A stretch of 64,000 nt of DNA from Platerodrilus igneus. Its lineage: Eukaryota; Arthropoda; Insecta; Coleoptera; Lycidae. Every line of letters begins with the position of its first letter. Position 1 is the stretch's first letter. Shown piece by piece: positions 22,591-34,214 of this stretch. The notes under the pieces were generated by a model. It had not been told where the DNA came from. It saw only the letters and a list, made by a program, of their open reading frames with translations, and did not search any database. The translations under genes and the position numbers were made by a program. The stretch is from assembly GCA_036346225.1 (NCBI GenBank), contig JARFIW010001480.1:8339001-8403000 (forward strand), given 5' to 3'.

Positions 22591-24126
22591 GTATTATAAT
22601 AAAACAATATATGCGAGATCTCAATTTAAAACAAAAACATTATTGAAGCATCATGTATAATTTTTATTTTAGTATAATACTGTTTAATAAGCTACTGCAT
22701 AAACAAGAGTTCTACGAAAATCACAAAAGCATCGTTTTATTTATGTACAAAACATTTGAAATCAACTCCAATTCATTAATTATATTTAAGAACCACCAAA
22801 AAGAAAAACAAATTTCAATACATTTCGCATAATCTATTAAGAAAATTAAGAAAAAAAAATTTGTATATTACAAATATTCCCTTTAATAATACACCTACAT
22901 AATTACAGATATTAGTTACAATGTATGCAAGATGCAATGAAATTCAAGTTTTACAAAGCAATACAAAGGAAAGCCCATGAGTTCATAAAAGCCACAGAGA
23001 TTAGATTACACACCAGACATCATTATACAGGACATTGTATTCATTTATATCATAGCTATGCAAGGTTAGCAAAAGAAATCATGACTCAGGCATCTTACAC
23101 ATGTTATGTAATATTATTAGCATAATGCCCCTCAGAGGCAGAAAGGTGGGGATAATGGCATCGTTAGACAGTCATTTTGAATAAGAGTTTCAATTTTTTA
23201 GAAGCCCTCAACACAAACAGATGAGGACGTTGAATAGAAAGTAAAGGTTTGGTATGTCGTAAACATCGGGTTAAATACGAAATAATAAATTAGGATCTAC
23301 GTGATTGATTACGGATTTTTGACATAATCTACAAACTCAAACAGATTGGGACAGTTTGTTTATCATCAAAATAGTTTTGGAATTCAAGGCCCTGAAGAAT
23401 GACATGATGGAATTCATGGTAACTGACTGTAAGGTAAAACTGTTGTAGAATTGGATGTGTAATGTAAACTGTATTTGTGGTTCTCATATATAAAATATTG
23501 CCCAAGGTGTAGTGTTATATTATTATGAATATAAGGTTAGGACATTGTGAATTTAATGATAATTAATTAAGATATTAAACCCAAAAGGTTAGATGCATCA
23601 AGAATGCTGAAAATAAATTTTACCATTTTTGTTTCTTGTATGTGTTTTGTTAAGCAATATCTCTGGGTCACTGATCCAACTATTAATGTAAGTACCTTTA
23701 AAAATTGTTTTATGCCTATATGTTTACAGAAATGCTCGAATAATGTTATTTTAGAATAGATTTAAGCAAGATGAGTTGAGTGTGGTTTTATTTGTTCAGA
23801 CAGGTGAAGTTTTGTAAGGAAATCCATTTCACCAAGCAAATACTCCATAATTAACAATCTTCTAGTTTACGTGCCGGTCAGAGGAAATCTTATTAATCCA
23901 GACATAGTTGGCACTCTTTAAACTTGATGGATTAAAAACCTAACAGGGTATGTGTCAGTAATAACGTGGCTTGTAATCACATTTAAGTAAAAATTGCATG
24001 ATTAATCAACTTTTTTCAATTTTCTGCCATCGACTGCTAAAACAACCCACTCCCACACCACTGTAGTTGGCCGGTGCACCCTTATTTTGTTACGGCATTT
24101 CTGCTCATTTTGGGCAATTTCAAATT

Positions 24127-25720
24127 TAAAACTTAATGCTTCAAACATCCATAACAAGCTTGTTTACTAGTTCTTTCGATATATAAAGTACATAAAGCAA
24201 TTAAGCATTCTCGGGTCATGGACGCTCGATGATGAGTTTCTGCTAAATTTAATCTATAAAACGATCTTTCTGCAGTGCAATTGGTAATCACCTTGCATAG
24301 AAGTATATGTAACAAGATATCAATTTTAGGGTATAATTCTACAAAATCATCTTGTCAACACAATTAAATTGTGTTTTTTGAACGCAACTCTTCATCTTCA
24401 TTCTGCAAATGGGCTGCAGCTGTAAGTACTTTCCTGGAAACTTTCTTCGATGTCATTTGGGTACACTGTTAATACATGTGCAATAAGGCCTTCAAATATA
24501 GTAATGGACACATCTTCATCTAGATCCAAGGTAAAAAAGTATTTCAAAGTACAAAATTGGTCATTGAAAACAAAGGTATGTTGCCATACGTCTTTCTTCA
24601 AGATTGGCTTTCAAATAATCCAGAATTATATAGAATACATTGATTCTAAAACTATCAGAACCAGTAAAATGAATAGTTTCGTCTGTTTTACGCTCATCAA
24701 ATTGTTTTCTTTTTTCTATTTCTTCCTCCATCTTTTTCATATTACCAATCAATCTTTTATTTGGTTCTTTCTTCAAAATGTTTAAAATTTTCTTCCATTC
24801 AGTGGCTTTTACAAAATCAATCAATGAGTTATACAAGTCGACAGCTATACTTAGATCTACTTCTACAGCTTGCAACCTCTAGTTGATTTCATTCATCCTT
24901 TCAAGAGAAAATCCCAAATAACGACCAATAATGCCATCGCGAGCCTCTGTAATATTTTCCTCAGATTTTTTGCATACACCTTAGTATTAGGAATCTCAGT
25001 CTCAAACTTTTCCATAAATGTGCAGGTTTTTGCAATACTAGCCCATCTTTTATTTACGATGTTATTTGCTTATTTTCGACTACACCATTGATTTTACTTA
25101 AATTTTTTGAAGCAGCTTTATTTCTATTCCCATCTTAATTTTCCAATTGCGATATTAAAATTTTCCAAGGAAGGGTGCCACCAAGAAAAAAATTGTATAG
25201 TTTTTGTAATAAGCTGGAAAAAATTTAGTCACTTCTAAGCAAACTCTTGCAGATCTTTCAGCTATAAGGTTCAATATATGACAGCACAGGGCACATAAAG
25301 TGCCTCAAAAATAAAATTTTGAATACGTCTTTGAAGCCCATCATATTCCCCCAATATATTCAAGACATTACAGTAACTTTGCCCTCTGCAGTTTTTGATA
25401 TCAATCTCCAAGAGAGCAAGACAAGTAAGTTTGTATTATTTATACTCTGAACCAATATTTCATCTTCGCCTCTAAAATTCTGTTTCTTTTTAACTGACAC
25501 AACTCTCCTTAGAATGATTTTCCAATACATTTCTTCATCTAGCTGAGCAATCAGCTCAGAGTCTGTTTTCAATTTTGTACTTCATTCTTTAAAATTTATC
25601 AAATAGAGTTTATGGTCTTTAAAATTTTTGTATGTTGAAGCGATCTATCGCATGTTTCCAATCGTTGTAGCCATTTTGTACAAGCTGGTCAACAGAAGTT
25701 ACGAATAAACAGTGGAGGGG
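24127..25720 (-). pseudogene. hAT (ZMYM1/TTF-zinc-finger type) transposase relic 1
   Basis: Minus-strand pieces, N to C: NGYNDWKHAIDRF (about 25677-25640, TTF-type zinc-finger end), LIAQLDEEMYWK...LRRVVSV with FRGEDEI (25572-25360), VDLSIAVDLYNSLIDFV and GNMKKMEEEIEKRK (24875-24561), then VITNCTAERSFYRL and ASMTRECLIALCTLYIE (24315-24133). The last is the hAT dimerisation block (usually TNCTAERSFS.LK). Several stops and frame changes; no intact frame above about 100 codons. hAT transposases cut and paste DNA. No 8-bp duplication or inverted ends were identified. Confidence 0.8.
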
Positions 25721-27096
25721 TTCCCATCAGTTTTGAGTTACGCCGCTGCTTCAGATGCCAAAATACTGCAGTCAATGTCAATGCCCTATGAATCAAAATT
25801 TCCACAACCATTTAAAAATGTTGAAATATATGAACATTCAAGTGTAACAGAGGAAGCAGATGCACGAGGTTCGAAGAGGTTCTTATTTTTCTCTTCTGTG
25901 TATTTGGGATGCTTAAAAAATGTATTTATCTATAGCGTTTTATCCAAAACCACCTTCTGATTGGCTGCTTTCCTTACTGCTAATTTTTTATATAGTCGGA
26001 ACCACCTTATCTAGATTGATCATCTATGTTTATGTTTGTAAAGAATACTGAATATTATTGTAAAGTTAAGCAGTTTTAAACAATTTATTAACAAAGGTTT
26101 CACTAAGATACTACTAGGTGCTATGCATAATAATAATTTAAATAAACATGAGGTTATACCGAAGTATTTCACAAAAGTTATACGACAGGTGGTTTATATA
26201 TAAACATTAATATTGACAATGCTACATAATTTATATAAACATTCGCTTCACATATAGAAAACTAACTGGGTACTAATTCCCAAGTAAAGGATCCAATTTA
26301 TATACTAACTTCTGGCGATTCTAGTAAAATCAAGATTAATCTAGAAGTATGAGTCACCACATGAATTACCCCGCCCCTTGGAATTTTCGGTGTTTATGAT
26401 AAGTCCTATTCTTATCTAGATTTACATAAACGTTTATTCTAAAATACTGATTGCTCATTTTCCCAGGTGTGCATGTGCCTGCAATATCCATGGCGCATCA
26501 ACACAAACCTTCATGTTTACCATACCAGATAGCACTGATACTCTACACTATGATAAAATAGACTATGATACAAGTCTTAAAAGGGACTTAAAAAACTATA
26601 ACATTTTAATGTCAAGATAGTGCGTAAATTTCCACAAATGAAGTTATAGTGTTTGTGTTTCAAGACGTAGTTTCGTTAATCAAATGCTGTAGTGCTGTAG
26701 ATAAAAATAAAATAAAAGAGATCATATTTTTACTGCAAATTTAATCCATACTTGTCGCTATTAACACAAAAAAGCATATGCTTTCTCTACATTAGTATTA
26801 AGAAAATGTATTCAGTATCGTTATCGCAAATGAAATGTTTTAGTATTAATATTATATGTATTTGTACTACTATAGACCGATAGGTTATTAAGATCCTGCA
26901 CGTTAGTTCTTACTCCAAACTTCTCTATTGTCGGAACCCTGCACTTCTGCTTTAAAGCAGAATTATTTGTAAATTGTATTCCAAATTTTCTTAATACACT
27001 TCAAAATTTGCCACCCTGGACAATTGCCCATGATTGCCCATTTATAAATTTGGCACTGCAGGTGACCTGTTAGTTATACCCGAAAGGCCAATCAGT

Positions 27097-27400
27097 TATC
27101 AATGCTGGTTTTGCGAGGTTACAGCAAAGTGTTTGAAACTATTGATCATGAGCTGTTACTTGCTATATTAAAATTTATTGGGTTTGGTACAAGTAAAAAG
27201 CTTTGCTGTCAAGTTATTTATAGGATCGTGTCCAATGTGTCCAATCAAAGCACAAAACTTTCTCAGAACAAAGCTGTAAAAACTGAAGTATCTCGAGGAT
27301 CTGTTCCAAAACCCCTATTGTTCTTATTATATACTTTCAATATGCAAACATACATAACAAGATATTCAATTCACATGTTTGTCGATGACACTCTGTAACG
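27097..27400 (+). pseudogene. LINE reverse transcriptase fragment (motif A to FVDDT)
   Basis: The 98-codon frame has YSKVFETIDHELLLAIL (motif A region; usually SKAFDTVDH), IGFG, VSRGSVPKPLLFLLY (motif B, usually Q-GS-LGPLLFLLY) and MFVDDT (catalytic box, usually YADDT). It stops right after the FVDD motif. It is short and 5'/3' truncated. CR1/jockey-like RT from the motif pattern; distinct in sequence from the 21.5-kb fragment. Confidence 0.78.
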
Positions 27401-27791
27401 TAAATAAATTTTTAAGATACGTAATTCAGATTAGCAAGTTTTATAATTAAGAGTTGTAGAATATACATCTATACTCTTAATAAGAGTACACTTCATATCC
27501 AGTCTAGCGTGATAATTTTACAATATTTACAAACGAAATTTGTTCGGTTAATACAACTAGCTAATGAAAACATAGCTTGTTTAGAGTCGTGTTAGTCGCA
27601 CCTGCAACCCGAATGCTTTTTGCATGGTCACTATTATGCGAACCGTCTAATCAGATTACATCTATGCAATTTGTTAAAAGTTTAGCTCACCTAATACCAT
27701 ATATTTCATTCTCTAAGTTTCTTGCATTGGAATTAACTCCAAATCAAGAAACAATTTTTGCTAATTAAATTATCGAGACTAAGGAGATTTT

Positions 27792-29536
27792 TCATTCCAA
27801 ATGGACCCGCACCTTGAAGAAGTTCTAGATTACTAGAACGGGTGGAATGACTTTCGCGCTCCAGTACAGCCAAACTACAGGTTCGACCAAAGTAGTAGGG
27901 TCCTTAGTGAGAAACCAGACTAAGACAAGTTCCCGAAAGAGGGCAACAGCTTTTTTGGTACTTAAATTGGCAGAGACCATGGGGGTCGGTATGGCATTCT
28001 AAGACTACTGCGATGTAGGAAGGCAACAGAAAACCACCACATTACCTCCCAAGTACACAGCGTACTTAAATTGTAATTAACATGATGGCATCCTCTGGGG
28101 TAAATCCGAAGTTAAAATAGTCCCCCATTCTGGAGGGGACTACTTCGGAGAATGTGATCGGAAAATGTAGAAAGTCAGAAAATTTTGCGAGTCGGAGCGT
28201 GGTATGTCAGAAGCATGAAGCAAGTAGGTACGCTAGAACTTGAAAATTGAAATGGATGGGTTAGTATGAAACATAGTAGGGATCAGCGAAGTTCAGTGGC
28301 TAGGAAAAAAGAGAGGTAGAGGTAGACCTAGGTTAGACTATTGCACACAGATAGTCAAAGATGTAGGATGTGGAAATTTCAGGGAAATGTGTAGGCTAGC
28401 TCAGAATAGAAATCAATGGAGGTACGCATCCAACTAGTTCTAAGATAAAAAAACCTAATGACGAAAAAAATAACGGTACTTAAACCTGCTGATTACTATA
28501 AGCAACTACCGGTATTGGTTTTGCAATATTCTCAACTAATGTTAATTGTGCGAAAGAATTTACTGGTGAACTATTTATTCGACAAATGTCCAACTGTTGG
28601 GGGATCTTAGTAGCCACAGGCTGCTTATCCCCCTTCACATACTACTGAATCTTGGTGAAGATGGGCATATAATTAGGAAACAACAGAAGGGGAACCGAGC
28701 CGTATCTAGACTGTGGAAATTTCAGGGAACTGTGTAGGATAACTCAAAATAGAAATAATTGAAGGTACGTGCGTCCAACCAGTTTCAAGATGGAAAACCT
28801 AATGACGAAAAACTAATTGCACTAAAATCTGATGATCATTATAAACAACTACAAGTGTTGGTTTTGAAATATTTTCAACCAATGTTGATTGTGCGACAAG
28901 ATATATTAGAAAACTATTAATTTAGCAAATGTCCAAGTGTTGGAAGATCTTGGTAGCCGCAGGCTGCTTAATTCTTTTCACGTACAAATATTGGAGAAGT
29001 AGGGTATATATTTGTAAAACAATAGATGGGGAACCGAACTGCACCTAACAAGAAAGAGCAACGGCTATGTTAGAAGATAACAAACATAGAAACAAGGAGA
29101 CAATTGTTGAAAGCATATGTAGGGAGCACAGCACAGTACGTCTCTGAAATAGGGGCAGAAGGAAAAGCAGACAGAAAAATAGTAGAAGCCTGTTGGTATG
29201 TTGTGCTTCAGATATATGAGGATGATAGCATGGACAGACAAAGTTAATAACAAAGAGGGTCATAGAAATAGTAGAGAAATCAAGATATATAGAAACCAAA
29301 AAAAAGGAAGAAATAGAAGGGCAGGATACGTTCTAAGACATTTTTGGGGAATAGTGCGGTATATATTACAAGCAGAGATGGGAAAAGAGGTAAAGGTAGA
29401 CCTAGATCAGGTTATTGCATGCAGATAGTGAAAAATGTAAACTGGAAATTTCAAGGAAATGTGTAGGTTAGTTCAGAATAGGAAACAATGAGGGTACGCA
29501 TCTAACCAGTTCCAGGACAAAAGGCCTAATGGTGAT
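27792..29536 (+). mobile_element. RTE-type LINE copy 3, internally deleted, with target-site duplication
   Basis: The first ~510 bases (27792-28300) match the 5' UTR and start of the endonuclease of copies 1 and 2 (38111 and 48076 onwards). At about 28302 the sequence jumps to the C-terminal end of the ORF (position ~41235 in copy 1), a loss of roughly 2.6 kb. The three-fold tail follows (28430-29536). A 9-bp direct repeat, ggagatttt, flanks the copy (27783-27791 and 29537-29545). The third tail unit is the most complete one seen, with a second degenerate copy of about 400 bases of the ORF C-terminus. It encodes no usable protein and would depend on full-length relatives. Confidence 0.85.
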
Positions 29537-30789
29537 GGAGATTTTACAATTGAATTCGATGGAAAATAACTTTGCGTTGTCCTGGAATAACGTTACAAGA
29601 ATAGACACCTGGTTGGAGATTAGCGTTGCACAGTGATAGGGGTTGCCGGCCATCTCCCTTTTGGAGTGGTCTGATTCCGTTCTATTTCGAATATATGGAA
29701 AGGGGTAAGCGATTTATTTCCTATGTTATCAGAAACACCATTTGTTTCTTGAAGCTGAACGTTGTGGTAAAGAATTGAATATTTCCTAACGAAATACATT
29801 TAGTTTTATAGAGTAAAACAAACGCTATTTTTCATTTTTGTTGTAAACTGAAAATATAAAATTTTGTGAGTAACTATGAACATCAAATTATTAATTTTGC
29901 TTAACAAAATACCAACTTTTAGTCATTAGATCCTTTGATTAATATTTTAGTACGTTTCTTAACTTGATACTATGGTAGATCTGAAAGCCAATCAGATCTG
30001 AAGGTAATAGAACAACTTGTAATAAATACTAGATTTCTTTAATCTTGTCTGAACTTGATTATCTGCAAGCAACAAATTTATGACAAATTAGAACTTTATA
30101 TTTGATTATAGTTAATTCTCAAACAGTTAGGGGATGTTTCCACGAACTTGCTTTTATTGCGAAATTAATTATGATGCTTTTAGTATATAGTTATCACTTT
30201 TTTGTAAATACGTTAATTATTGAAATTTACCAATAGATTTAAACATGGATTTAAAAAAGAATTGCTTACTTAAGAGTGGTCTTTGATCCTAACATTAATG
30301 CCTCAAAATTAAAGTATTGGTAGACCACTTACATTCTAGTAAAGTGTTATTTTGTGTTTATTTGTGTTTAGGTGGAGAACCACAAATCGTGGTTTTTGAT
30401 TAATTAATTATTTATTTTCTTTTCAGGCATAGAGTATAAAGGGTTAGTAAAACAGTCCTTTTTTAGTGTTGAGATACATTTAAGAATCAAAGGCGTTTCT
30501 GCCTTTTCGCATTTTGAGTGATGAAACAAAATCAATTCACAACTCCGTCTCATGTAAGAGCTATGAAGTAGTGTTCAAAGTTCGTCGTTTACCTAAATAG
30601 GAGTTTCCTTTTTCTCTTAGCCACTTATCAACCAACTTCACGCTGCTTATCATCTTATTCTTGGAAACCTTCGTACAGTAGCGATTACCATCATAAAGAA
30701 ATAGACACTTCTCACAGCTACTACCAAATAACGTTACCCTAGTTCCAACAACGCAGGGCTACATAAAAAAAAGGAAAAACTATTAACTG

Positions 30790-31376
30790 AATTTTATTAT
30801 ACCATTTACATGCAGAACGTACAGCAGGCAATAAAAGTAATTAATTCAGACTTGAACAGAATATACGCGAACTCTTATGCTAAATGTGTCTAAACCTAAA
30901 GTAACTTTATTTGCTAATTCAAATTATATAGCATATCTAAGCACTGTTGCAAATTTCAGAATTGGAAATAACCAGCTTCAGATTATAGTAGAAGGTCAAA
31001 ATTTACAACTAATTATGGATAACATTTCTCGATATAAGGCTCAGATCATTAGTTATATGAAAAAAGATTTACACTCTAATTTGAAATTAATCTTTCCATG
31101 TAGACATTCTTTGATTATAAAAAGAAAAACATTGTTATGTGATTCGTTATTGTTGTCGCATTTTACATATTATGCAAATTTGTATAGTCCAGCACGTACG
31201 TAATAATTTTCGCATAAAATACAAAAAGTATAAACTCCTGTTTGACTCATTTCTGAAATTAGGAAATACAACAGAATTTCTCGCATGATTCATGATGTGG
31301 GGTGGCTAAACATGCAGAGCAGACGCTGGTTACAAGCAACTACACTTTGTCACAGAATAGTGGTAGAAAAGGAGTC
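30790..31376 (+). pseudogene. LINE reverse transcriptase C-terminal fragment
   Basis: Plus-strand blocks: VINSDLNRIYA..SYA (about 30835), MLNVSKPKVTLFANSN (KTK-like), IGNNQLQIIVEGQNLQLIMD (post-palm GxxLD block), LKLIFPCRH, LLCDSLLLSHFTYYANLYSP (30877-31203 open), then EIRKYNRISRMIHDVGWLNM and RRWLQATTLCHRI in another frame to about 31376. This is the RT thumb and C-terminal region of a CR1/jockey-like LINE, beginning just after where the YADD box would be. 5'-truncated, with at least two frame breaks. Confidence 0.8.
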
Positions 31377-31384
31377 CCGTCTAC

Positions 31385-31801
31385 TTATACAATAAAATTT
31401 GTTTCAAAATGGCCTTCTTTGATAGAAGTTACACATATAATATTATGCAAATCGACAATACCGTCCTGACTAACTGTAACAATACCAATTTTAAAACATT
31501 CCAACAGCACTACCGTATATTTTTGTTGAAAAATCGGCATATAAAAGAAAATATAATTTGCAATGAATAAACTTTGTGAATAATTATTTTGTCCATAAAC
31601 TACTGCAACTGCATCATTTGATTCGCAGAATTTAGTTTTTATTTTAGTTTTAGTGTTAGCAGAGTCATTAAAATAGAAATTAACAATCGATTGTAAACTT
31701 AATACATGCAGAGTAGTTACATTTTTATTTTTGTTGTATATAAACTTTAATCCAAAGGTAGAAATGTGTTCTTTTTCTAATGTACATTTAAAAGTTTTCA
31801 T
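31385..31801 (-). CDS. Unrecognised 138-codon ORF inside the sm intron
   Basis: ATG at 31801, stop at 31385-31387, on the sm strand, immediately next to the end of the RT fragment on the other strand. It is the longest frame in the window not explained by a known element. The product is mixed in composition (EKEHISTFGLKFIY, ESNDAVAVVYGQNN, KIGIVTVSQDGIVDLHNII) and has no membrane segment or motif that I recognise. It may be a relic gene carried by a transposon, or a chance frame; the upstream sequence shows no clear promoter. Confidence 0.3.
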   Translation of the reverse strand: MKTFKCTLEKEHISTFGLKFIYNKNKNVTTLHVLSLQSIVNFYFNDSANTKTKIKTKFCESNDAVAVVYGQNNYSQSLFIANYIFFYMPIFQQKYTVVLLECFKIGIVTVSQDGIVDLHNIICVTSIKEGHFETNFIV

Positions 31802-32737
31802 TATTTTTTAGCCATGCTATAGCTTATAACATATTGCTCTTGAAGAATAAAGAAAAAAATAGAAAACAAATATCAAACAAATTAATAAAAGATCGAACTG
31901 GAAAACTCATAATCAACAATAAACCTACACATATTTTCCAGCACAAAACAATCAACCTCGCCAAGATACAAGTCAACAAAGAAGTTTAACCTTTAAACAA
32001 ATGTGTTAATACATTACATTCGCCCTCGAAAACGTTTTAGAAGTCCTAACTTTTGAGACCATATCTAATACAAAAAACTACCACAAGAATAACATGAACA
32101 TGCACAACACTTAGCAATAAACAAAATGAAGAACATCATAAAAAACAAAGCAAAAACAATAATATTCATTTGGTTAAGTGTCGAATAATTTGAGCTAGTA
32201 GAATCATAAATTCATAACTTCTTTTAGATTTGACACTGTCTTTGACTATACATTTTCCACAAAATAAATAATAATTAAAAATGTTTTAAAATTCTCTACA
32301 ACAGGATTTATTAAATGAAAATAACTATGCTTCTAACATTTCTAAAGGAATGTTGCAATTTCACTATTTGGCATTTGTTAAAATTGTATTTTGATTGCCA
32401 TTAACATACTGAATGAGGTAACTCATTTCTAATCCACAAAAATTGTTGTAAAAAGTAGTCCTATTTAGAGTTAACTGAGATCAGCTGCATTAATGTTTTT
32501 ATTCATAAAATACAATTTCAAAGTATGTATGTTACGAAATTGATAAAACAACTTGTTTGACAGTAATTTCTCAATTTAAAATTCTTTATAAACTTAACAT
32601 TGATAGGCAGTCAACGTTAAAAATTTAATTGGTCATCCCAGTTTGTGGTATATATTAAAATACTGTTTAAAAATTTGCTCAAAAACTAAATTAGGTTACA
32701 GATGTAATGCTAGTAAACAGTAACATAAATATAATAC

Positions 32738-33070
32738 CTTGCTAGGGGGCTGAATACGATTCTTGCTTGCCATAGCAGGATTCATAAAACGATTGTTCTT
32801 ATTATTCATATATTCTTTGTAAGATGGGGACTTGTCAGACAGTGGATAGGGATTAGTCACTTCACTCAAGAAAGGTTGTTTACTGAAAGCCAATTGTAAT
32901 TTATGCTCCTGAACAGAATTTGCTTTATCTTCCACATCCTTGAGTGTCATAGGTGTAGCACCAGTCAAACCAACAACAATACTGTTTAAATTTTGAACGC
33001 ATCTTTCAACAGCTACACTATCGCCCAGTTGAACCATAGCAGTACCTTCTTTGGATTTCAAAAACTTAAT
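32738..33070 (-). CDS. sm: hnRNP L / smooth homologue, internal exon (RRM3 second half and linker)
   Basis: Acceptor CATTTTTAG (AG at 33072-33071), donor GTATTATA from 32737; 333 bases, phase 0 at both ends. It reads IKFLKSKEGTAMVQLGD and AVERCVQNLNSI (RRM3 RNP1 region), KLQLAFSKQPFLSEVTNPY, then the linker SPSYKEYMNNKNNRFMNP and ASKNRIQPPSK. AFSKQ.FLSEV, KNNRF and ASKNRIQPPSK are strongly conserved in insect smooth. Odd: about 20 extra residues (GLTGATPMTLKDVEDKANSV) lie between LNSIVV and KLQLAFSKQ, where the family normally has a short VGTGG-like turn. The minus frame continues past the donor into the intron to 32696; that is not coding. Confidence 0.93.
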
Positions 33071-33124
33071 CTAAAAATGAAAAGGTTTTGAATGTCATAT
33101 GAAAACTATCCAATATTCACGTAC
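33071..33124 (-). other. Short sm intron (54 bp)
   Basis: GTACGT donor (33124-33119) and CATTTTTAG acceptor (ending 33071) join ...YGNVAR to IKFLKSK in phase 0, as in the continuous RRM3 of other hnRNP L proteins. Confidence 0.88.
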
Positions 33125-33369
33125 ACGAGCAACATTGCCATAAAGACACATTAAATTAAAAAGTTTATCAGCATTGGTGCGTATGGGGTCAAGTCCATAA
33201 ACCATTAGCACAGAACCAGGTTGTTGAAATTGAGTACTTCGTTGTTCCCGAAATTCAGTTGTGGGTGTAGTTCCTTTTCGGTAATGCTCTGTTCCAAAAG
33301 TTTCACTAAAATTACCAGGCCCAGTACAGATTTCATCAAACCGTGCCTGTGATTCATGCCCATATGCAT
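33125..33369 (-). CDS. sm: hnRNP L / smooth homologue, exon with RRM3 start
   Basis: Acceptor TATTTGCAG (AG at 33371-33370), donor GTACGTG from 33124; 245 bases entering in phase 1. It reads AYGHESQARFDEI, FREQRSTQFQQPGSVLMVYG (RRM3 RNP2, VLMVYGL) and DKLFNLMCLYGNVAR. In hnRNP L this is the glycine/tyrosine linker after RRM2 running into RRM3. Upstream exons (RRM1, RRM2) were not found in 33.4-64 kb by eye, so they probably lie outside the window. A minus frame 33432-33205 is an overlap in another phase and not real. Confidence 0.92.
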
Positions 33370-34214
33370 CTGCAAATAAAGCAAATTGTTAACTACTGTA
33401 AAGATTATGTACACATTGGTTAAAACATTCAAAGTAATTCTGTTATCATAATTGACAGTATAGACAAATACTGTTGATGCAACAATGATGTATAATGTAA
33501 TAAAAATAATAACAATAGTTCTTTATTATCAAAAATCTTTCCAATAGCATAGCTACAGTAAAATTCTAAAGCAATCAGGACGATTTATTTCCAGCTAATC
33601 ACAAACAGTACTATACTAACTTCTTAAAGCTACAATGCTGTCTATCAAAGCAATAAGTGCTAATTTATATCGATCACTACAATAATTTATATCACATTAA
33701 CACTTTTTTAAACTAATTTATTTCTGGACTTTATATATCAAATAAAAAGTAGTAGTATAATCAAAGCTTAAATTGGAACTAAACTCTAACGCTTGTGAAC
33801 AGCAATTTATATAAATAATCTATACTACTGTACTATGCTAAGAATGTACTAGAATTATGCAAATAACATCCAGAAAGTTCCCTATGGTAAGCTTTATGAT
33901 GGTATAAGAGCATTCGCTTGTAAAGTGTCAATTATCCTAAACGACCTATGCTACCGAATGCATTGTTCCAATAGACTATGTGATACCTCATTGCAATACC
34001 TTTAGAAAAAGTAAGTCAACTGCTTTTAAAGTTGTATCATTTATTTAGAAATGTTAGAATCAAAGTCTAACTCTAATTAACTTCTATATTTGAGGAAATT
34101 TCAAATATTAGTTTATAATTCCTGATTTTGAGTATCTAACATAGAAAGAAGTTTTAGTTTTAATAGAACAAAATATTTTAATTTTATTCATATTTAATTT
34201 TTAATTAATAGTTT
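33370..34214 (-). other. Probable sm intron start, nothing recognised
   Basis: AT-rich sequence upstream of the sm exon on its strand. No coding or repeat feature recognised. Confidence 0.4.

Larger units (their letters stand above)
19608..32737 (-). other. Intron of the sm homologue (about 13.1 kb)
   Basis: Bounded by donor GTATTATA (minus, from 32737) and the acceptor before 19607. It holds an OTU protease relic, three LINE RT fragments, a hAT relic and a deleted RTE-type LINE copy. Stretches with nothing recognised: 20.1-20.88, 22.6-24.1, 25.75-27.1, 27.4-27.78, 29.55-30.78 and 31.8-32.7 kb. Confidence 0.85.

Noticed and set aside
33205..33432. Minus ORF overlapping the sm exon
   Set aside because: It is in a different phase from the conserved AYGHESQARFDEI reading.
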